From JANMCE01 sp031410595 (GTDB lineage Bacteria > Actinomycetota > Acidimicrobiia > Acidimicrobiales > Ilumatobacteraceae): 64,000 bases of DNA. Location: assembly GCA_031410595.1 (NCBI GenBank), contig JANNZM010000057.1:62001-126000 (forward strand), read 5' to 3'. A model generated the notes under the pieces. The model worked only from the letters and a program-made list of their open reading frames with translations, had not been told where the DNA came from and made no database searches. This document shows, piece by piece, positions 59,515 through 64,000 of this stretch. Positions within the stretch are counted from its first letter, which is position 1. Each line of letters starts with the position of its first letter. The translations under genes and the position numbers were made by a program.

Positions 59515-59565
59515 TTACTAGGAAGCACCAGCGCATCAAGCAGGTGCCTAGTAGGCTCCTAGTAA
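59515..59565. promoter_or_regulatory. Candidate operator of the AlbA/Schlafen-type gene
   Basis: TTACTAGGA (59515-59523) and TCCTAGTAA (59557-59565) form a perfect 9-bp inverted repeat. A third GCCTAGTAGG lies between them (59546-59555). The cluster ends 23 bp before the ATG at 59589 and suggests binding by a dimeric regulator, perhaps the product of that gene. Confidence 0.5.
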
Positions 59566-59588
59566 TCGCCGAGTAGAAGGGCGTCCGG

Positions 59589-61355
59589 ATGATGCTTATC
59601 CAGACCGTAGACGAGCTGAACACGATCCTCGCAAGCTTGCGAGCGGCGCGCGGCGATCATCAGTGGATCGAGGCGAAGCGATCTCGCGCGGCGCTTCCTG
59701 TCGACCTCTGGAAGTCGTTGTCAGCCCTTGCGAACGCCGGTGGTGGACTGGTGTTGCTCGGGGTCGATGAGCAGCGTGGAATCTTTGCGGTCACAGGGGT
59801 TGAAGACGCCGCGAAGGCTTCGGCGGACATGCAAGCAGTGTGCACGCGCGCCGAACCACCACTACGGCCAGCAATCTCCATCATTGACCACGACGAAGGC
59901 CAGGTCCTCGTCGCCCACATCCCCGGGGTGCCACGCCTGCAGCAGCCGTGCCATTTCCCCGAGCACGGACAGGTGCAGTTCACCTCCTTCATCCGGGTCG
60001 GGGACGGCGATGTGCAGCTCTCCGTCAGCGAGGTTGACGACATCCTTGCTGCCCGCAGCCAACGAGACGACAGCCGCCGTCCCGCTCCAGAGGGCGGGCA
60101 ACTTTCCAGGCGAGCGCTCACCGATCGCTACGGGCGCCAATCCAAGAGCCGCGACGCTGCGTTGCGACGGCTCGGGATCTATGCCGATGATGGAACGCCA
60201 ACTCTGGCTGGCTGGCTCCTGCTCGGTGATGAGCCGGCGACGCGAAGTCCACTGGCCCGGGTGGCGTGTATGAGTAGCCCACGTCCGGGCGATCCGACTG
60301 GTGCACGCCAGCGCGGTGTTCACATCGAGGGCACGATCGGTGAGTTGCTTGACGCAGTGATGGAGTGGTTGGAACGAGAACTCGGTGTCGTGCAGGTCAG
60401 TAGGCGGGGGGCAATCGTGGACGAACTCGATTTCCCGTCAGAGGCGCTGCGCGAAGCGCTGTCCAACGCACTGATCCACCGAAGCCTCAGCCCAACATCA
60501 GAGTCCACAACGATCGCCGTGCGGGTCACGGCCGCGACGGTGGAGATCACCAGCCCGGGAGGAGTCCACCCGGGTGTCGACCCGCACCAGTTGGGTCTTT
60601 CGCCGCTGTCGACGCCGCGGAACTATGCGCTGGTTCGCATGTGCGGTCAGATGACGAGTCCCCGCGGCATCCGACTTGTCGAGGCGCAAGCGTCCGGGAT
60701 CGCCAGAGCAGACCGTGCCTGCAGGACAGCCGGGACAGCGCCACTGCTCTTCGCGGTTGGTCCAGCGCGGTTCTCTGCGATTGCCCTACGTGGCCAACTC
60801 AACGTCGACGAGGTAGCGGATCGGTGGCCAAGCCTCGGAACCGACACTGACCAGCATCGCCTCGTGGCGTTCCTAGAGCGACGCCACACCGTGCAGGAGC
60901 AGGACCTCTCAACCGTGTTCTTCAACACCCCACTCGACACAGTGCTCGCGGCGCGACTACTTACTCCTACCGTCGTCGAACACGTCGTCCCGATCCTCGA
61001 CGACCTGGTCGGCACGCGTGTACTGCGGGAGGTGCCACGCTACGACCGAGTTGCTTGGGCGCTCGCCGAACGGCGCGACGAGCAGCCACCTGCAACGATC
61101 AAGAGAACTGCGACCGCAGTGCGACGTACGGACAACGTGCGGGTGCTCCTCGAAGCGCTCGCTGCCGACACTGTCGGCGAACTCCAGCCCCGAGATCTCG
61201 ACCTCGGGCTCTCCGTCCGAGGAACGCGCGACGTGTTCCAACGCGCAATGAAGGCCGGCCTCATCGAATCGACAACGGACAGCCTCCACGACCCGACCCG
61301 CGCCTACCGACTCACGGACCTCGGCCGCCGCCATGCAATGCGGCACCGCGGCTGA
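59589..61355 (+). CDS. Schlafen/AlbA_2-type ATP-binding putative regulator (E5)
   Basis: A 588-residue protein. The N-terminal AlbA_2/Schlafen domain has WIEAKRSRAALPVDLWKSLS then ALANAGGGLVLLGVDEQRGI. A middle domain resembles the GHKL-type region of RecG-like 'putative DNA-binding' proteins: PSEALREALSNALIHRSLSP and VEITSPGGVHPG, then LVRMCGQMTSPRGIRLVEAQ. C-terminal winged helices follow (LVAFLERRHTVQEQDLSTVF, FQRAMKAGLIESTT). Such proteins are common in defence islands. ATGs are at 59589 and 59592. Role here unknown. Confidence 0.82.
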   Translation: MMLIQTVDELNTILASLRAARGDHQWIEAKRSRAALPVDLWKSLSALANAGGGLVLLGVDEQRGIFAVTGVEDAAKASADMQAVCTRAEPPLRPAISIIDHDEGQVLVAHIPGVPRLQQPCHFPEHGQVQFTSFIRVGDGDVQLSVSEVDDILAARSQRDDSRRPAPEGGQLSRRALTDRYGRQSKSRDAALRRLGIYADDGTPTLAGWLLLGDEPATRSPLARVACMSSPRPGDPTGARQRGVHIEGTIGELLDAVMEWLERELGVVQVSRRGAIVDELDFPSEALREALSNALIHRSLSPTSESTTIAVRVTAATVEITSPGGVHPGVDPHQLGLSPLSTPRNYALVRMCGQMTSPRGIRLVEAQASGIARADRACRTAGTAPLLFAVGPARFSAIALRGQLNVDEVADRWPSLGTDTDQHRLVAFLERRHTVQEQDLSTVFFNTPLDTVLAARLLTPTVVEHVVPILDDLVGTRVLREVPRYDRVAWALAERRDEQPPATIKRTATAVRRTDNVRVLLEALAADTVGELQPRDLDLGLSVRGTRDVFQRAMKAGLIESTTDSLHDPTRAYRLTDLGRRHAMRHRG

Positions 61356-61404
61356 CCAAAGCCACTGCGCGGCGGAAACAAACCCGCAGAGGTTTTCGGG
61401 GACG

Positions 61405-61426
61405 TGTCATCAAAATGTCATCGCAA
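61405..61426 (+). promoter_or_regulatory. Paired TGTCATC repeats near the right end of E5
   Basis: TGTCATC at 61405 and 61416, 11 bp apart, 139 bp before att copy 6. Further direct repeats (ACGAGAGCAGAC twice between 61450 and 61535) lie closer to the att copy. Confidence 0.5.
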
Positions 61427-61543
61427 CGAGCACAAGCAGGATCGCACGAGCACCCACGAGAGCAGACTGGGACCCGTCGAAAACTGCCGCTGAACTGGCC
61501 GAATGCCTACGAGAACGCACGAGAGCAGACGGGCCTCGTGAGG

Positions 61544-61589
61544 CTCATAACCCGAAGGTCACAGGTTAAAATCCTGTCCCCGCCACCAA
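61544..61589 (+). repeat. att copy 6 (right end of E5, left end of E6)
   Basis: 46 bases matching the tRNA 3' half with one change (GGTTAAAAT for GGTTCAAAT). The sequence after it has an E5-like left end, so a sixth element once followed. Confidence 0.9.
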
Positions 61590-61608
61590 GTGAAGTACCA
61601 GGTCAGAG

Positions 61609-61636
61609 GCCCTTTCCGAGATTCTTCGGGGAGGGC
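61609..61636. terminator. Hairpin at the left end of the E6 remnant
   Basis: GCCCT / AGGGC plus an inner CCGAG / CTTCGG region, nearly the same sequence as E5 at 58301-58325. No integrase follows. Confidence 0.5.
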
Positions 61637-61659
61637 TTCAACCGTCTTTTCTACCGGTT

Positions 61660-61681
61660 TGTCATCAATTTTTCATCGCGA
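61660..61681 (+). promoter_or_regulatory. Paired repeats in the left end of the E6 remnant
   Basis: TGTCATC followed 11 bp later by TTTCATC, a near copy of 58349-58370. It is flanked by CTACCGG (61651-61657) and a later TGTCATC near 61714, as in E5. No right end of E6 is visible in the window. Confidence 0.45.
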
Positions 61682-61821
61682 CTTGCGGCAGAATTTTCGG
61701 AGGGTCGAATTCTTGTCATCAGATTGAGGTGGCCGTAGCCGTCGGGCCACGTTGAGCGGCTGCCGGTGGCTACCTGGAGGGGTGTCGGGTGGTGTGGATT
61801 CGAAAACTCCATCCTCCCTGG

Positions 61822-62631
61822 TCATGCCGCTTGTTGGTATTCGTGGACGAGCCCGTTGCAGCGGGTTGTCACGGTGACGGGTGAGCGCGGTCGGAACGGT
61901 AGAACGGTCGCTGTGATGGGTGGCTGCTGATCAAGCGACCGGTGGGGTCGGTGTTCGTTGTATTGAGCGACGTACTCATCGATGAGTCGTCGGAGTTGTG
62001 GCTTGTTCCAGATGATGGTCCGGTCGAGCATTTCGCGGCGCAGCGTGCCGAACCACCGCTCAATGAAACAGTTCGCCACCGGGGTCCGTGGTGGCGTTTT
62101 CGCTACCGTGATGCCTTCGGTGCGGAAGTTCTCATCGAACGCAGCAGTGAACTGGCCGGCGCAGTCGCGCACGAGCATCTTGCAGCCGTTGAACTTCCCG
62201 CTCGCGGTGATGAACAGGTTCCGTGCCGCTTGGGTGGTCCACTCGCCGGTCGGGTGCAGGGTGGTCCCTGGGAGCGTCACCTCGCGTGTCGGTATGGAGA
62301 TGAAGAACGGAGGTAGAACCGTTTGCCGAAAGCGGTGTCGACGGTAACGAAATCGCAGGCTGCTGCGGCCTGCGAGCGCAAGAACACTGTCCACGAGACC
62401 GTGGACCGCGTCGGCGATGGGTTGATGTGTGCTGCCTTCAGGATTTTCCCAGACGGTCGACGGCGCTATGGGATGGCCGAGACGAGAGAGTTCGCCAGCG
62501 ATGCGACGGTATCCCCATGTCGGGTTCTCTTCGGCCATCTTCTCGACGAGCTTTCGGATCTCCGATGCCGATGAGGAGCCGATATCGGAGGCGGACCACG
62601 AAAGTGATTCTGGCGCGAAACCGCAGGTCAA
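61822..62631 (-). pseudogene. DDE integrase-core transposase remnant (two compensating frameshifts)
   Basis: The first and last parts fit an IS transposase of the rve type: PTWGYRRIAGELSRLGHPIA then STVWE, and FFISIPTREVTLPGTTLHPT, WTTQAARNLF, the DDE Asp near VRDCAGQF and the Glu in NCFIERWFGTLRRE. Between them (about 62310-62447) the correct protein, including CDFVTVDTAFGKRFY with the first Asp, is in another frame. One extra base in the T run at 62444-62447 and one missing base near 62308-62312 cancel out, so the frame stays open but the middle is nonsense. The N-terminal HTH region is mostly deleted; traces may reach 62701. Confidence 0.82.
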
Positions 62632-62707
62632 CAGGCAGGGCCGACATTTTCGGCACCCACACCCGAGCCACGTTCTTGAGGCACGGTACCCGCGCTAACA
62701 TCTGCTC

Positions 62708-64000
62708 GTGAGGTCTGGCGAACGGACGGCTGAGGCGCCAATCGGCGGTATCGGGCGGCGCCCCTGGCGCAACTGGGCCGGTGATGTGCGCTGTACCCCG
62801 GAGTTGACGTTCGAGCCCGGCTCGGTCGAGGACCTCGTGGCCATCGTCAGGTTCGCCGTGGGCACCGGGCGCAAGTTGCGCGTGGTCGGCTCGGGACATA
62901 GTTGGTCGGCGCTCGTACCGACCGACGACATTATGGTGAAGGTCGAGCGCCTCGATCGCGTGTACGTAGAGGGGGTCCGCACCGAGCATCCGCGGGTAGT
63001 GGTCGAGAGCGGGGCGACCGTCAAGCAGGTCAACGACGTGCTCGAGCGCGCTGGGCTGGCGCTTCCATTCAACGTGGTCCTTGAGTCGGTGCGATTCGGC
63101 GGGTTGATTGCGACGGGGAGCCATGGTTCCGGATGGCACCAACAGACACTCTCCGACCTCGTCCATTCGATCGACGTCGTCACGGCATCCGGTGAGGTTC
63201 GCTGCTTCGAGCGTGGACTCGATTCCGACCGCACCATGCGGGCCGTCTGTCTGAGCCTCGGGACATTCGGTGTCATCTGGCGCGTCACTCTCGATGTGCT
63301 GCCAACCTTCTGTGTGCATGCGGTCGACCGGTTGGTTCCCTTGGCCGAGGCGCTCGAACGGCTCGGCGAGTGGGTTCCGTCGCACGACAACTGCGATCTG
63401 TTCTGGTGGCCATTCACCGAGCAGACCTGGGTCAAGACCTGGGACCGAACCGAGGCGCCAGCCACACTGAAACCACGCGCGTCTCGCGTCGAAGCGGCCA
63501 GATCCCGCGTCGAGGCCCATGTGTACGACGGCACTCTGAGCCTGGCTCATCGGATACCGCGGTTGACCCCGGTCCTTTCCAAGGCAGCGTTCCGCAGCAC
63601 ACCCTCACGGGGCGACAAGGTGGTCGACATCGTCGAGGCCATCCACTACCGCCGGTCGATCGAGATCACGGCAATGGGCTGCGTCGAGGTCGCGTTCAAG
63701 ATCGACAACGAAGACTTCAGCGGCGTCCGCTTCGCTATCGAGGAGGTGGTCGACGCCGTGCGCCGTTGGGCCGCGGTTGGCCGTTACCCGATGAACGTCA
63801 CCCTCAATGTCCGCTTCATTCACAACAGTGACTGCCTGCTCTCCCCGGCGTCCGGTCATGGCCACACCTGCTACATCGAAATCCTCTCCCGGACCCGTCA
63901 GCGCGACTGGTACGAGTTCTCCGCAGAGGTGGCCTCTGCCTGGCTCACCTTGCCCCGGGCCCGCCCCCACTGGGCCAAGGAGCACCGCCATCTGCCCGGC
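62708..64000 (+). CDS. FAD-dependent sugar-1,4-lactone oxidase (window-truncated)
   Basis: An open frame of 431 codons to the window end. The N-terminal FAD-binding PCMH domain has WRNWAGDVRCTPELTFEPGS, then LRVVGSGHSWSALVPTDD and GGLIATGSHGSG with the His near the flavin. The C-terminal ALO-type domain has VEVAFKIDNEDFSGV, CYIEILSRTRQRDWY and ARPHWAKEH, typical of D-arabinono/L-gulono-1,4-lactone oxidases. The GTG at 62708 is eight bases from the transposase remnant, so an upstream part could have been lost, but the NWAG motif sits at the normal distance. The C-terminus is outside the window. Confidence 0.85.
   Translation, partial: MRSGERTAEAPIGGIGRRPWRNWAGDVRCTPELTFEPGSVEDLVAIVRFAVGTGRKLRVVGSGHSWSALVPTDDIMVKVERLDRVYVEGVRTEHPRVVVESGATVKQVNDVLERAGLALPFNVVLESVRFGGLIATGSHGSGWHQQTLSDLVHSIDVVTASGEVRCFERGLDSDRTMRAVCLSLGTFGVIWRVTLDVLPTFCVHAVDRLVPLAEALERLGEWVPSHDNCDLFWWPFTEQTWVKTWDRTEAPATLKPRASRVEAARSRVEAHVYDGTLSLAHRIPRLTPVLSKAAFRSTPSRGDKVVDIVEAIHYRRSIEITAMGCVEVAFKIDNEDFSGVRFAIEEVVDAVRRWAAVGRYPMNVTLNVRFIHNSDCLLSPASGHGHTCYIEILSRTRQRDWYEFSAEVASAWLTLPRARPHWAKEHRHLPG

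Larger units (their letters stand above)
58285..61589. mobile_element. Integrated element E5 (about 3.3 kb, no integrase)
   Basis: Bounded by att copies at 58236-58284 and 61544-61589. It has the left-end hairpin and TGTCATC pair and a right-end TGTCATC pair, but no recombinase gene. Contents are a pRiA4b-ORF3-like gene, a short hypothetical gene and a Schlafen/AlbA-type gene. It is either a deleted element or a passenger moved by another element's integrase. Confidence 0.78.

Noticed and set aside
42970..61589. Additional tRNA genes at the downstream att copies
   Set aside because: Only the 3' half is present; the 5' acceptor, D arm and promoter are missing at all five downstream copies.
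37391..61589. A complete prophage or conjugative element
   Set aside because: No capsid, terminase, portal, tail, relaxase, type IV secretion or replication gene is recognisable in any unit.
62632..63550. Open frame on the minus strand from 62438 to 63550
   Set aside because: Mostly antisense to the lactone-oxidase gene, whose FAD and ALO motifs are clear.

Overview
The window looks like an actinobacterial chromosome, most likely from the Acidimicrobiia or a neighbouring lineage; the order is a guess. The phylum rests on a SigR-type ECF sigma factor with an RsrA-like anti-sigma factor, a HemQ-type coproheme decarboxylase, the DUF2342 metallopeptidase beside tilS, a UPF0182 protein, a secreted PDZ/Lon-like protease, a PAC2 protein and a DivIVA-domain protein. 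Codon use is GC-rich and GTG starts are frequent.

Positions 1-37300 are compact chromosomal housekeeping and envelope genes. The left end cuts a purL-type gene. From 3141 to 10488 lies an envelope-stress or export block: histidine kinase, response regulator, PepSY protein, MacB-like permease, ATPase, a periplasmic adaptor with a peptidoglycan-binding domain, and a lipoprotein. Two promoter regions in this block share an 11-bp-spaced direct repeat that could be the response-regulator site. Next come a fatty-acid desaturase, tilS, a DUF2342 protein, sigR/rsrA, fdhD, folE, a divergent FtsH-like protease, hemQ, an ABC binding protein, alaX, larE, a secreted protein, a sortase fused to three surface repeats, Nudix, PAC2, DsbA-like, GNAT, HEAT-repeat, Lon-like, DivIVA and UPF0182 genes.

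At 37308-37384 there is an initiator tRNA (fMet). The 3' half of this tRNA gene is repeated five more times downstream, at about 42970, 49333, 52965, 58236 and 61544. These copies divide 37391-61589 into five small tandem elements (E1-E5, about 3.3 to 6.4 kb), with a sixth left end (E6) after the last copy. E1-E4 each carry a tyrosine recombinase reading toward the left att copy, a hairpin just inside that copy, and paired 7-bp repeats with an 11-bp period 100-140 bp before the right att copy. Each of E1-E4 also carries a nucleotidyltransferase-fold protein next to a DNA-binding partner, as in toxin-antitoxin pairs: DUF6932 plus XRE in E1 and E4, AbiEi plus AbiEii in E2, XRE plus a DUF6036-like protein in E3. 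E1 and E4 share a four-gene cassette: metallophosphoesterase, DUF6932, XRE, S24/S26-like. E5 has no integrase and carries a Schlafen/AlbA-type ATPase-like regulator.

Decay is visible in the array. I found frameshifts in the E3 integrase, the E2 oxygenase, the E2 AbiEii-like gene and a transposase remnant, plus a truncated DUF6932 copy in E4. I saw none in the first 37 kb. After the array come the transposase remnant and a sugar-lactone oxidase gene cut by the window end.
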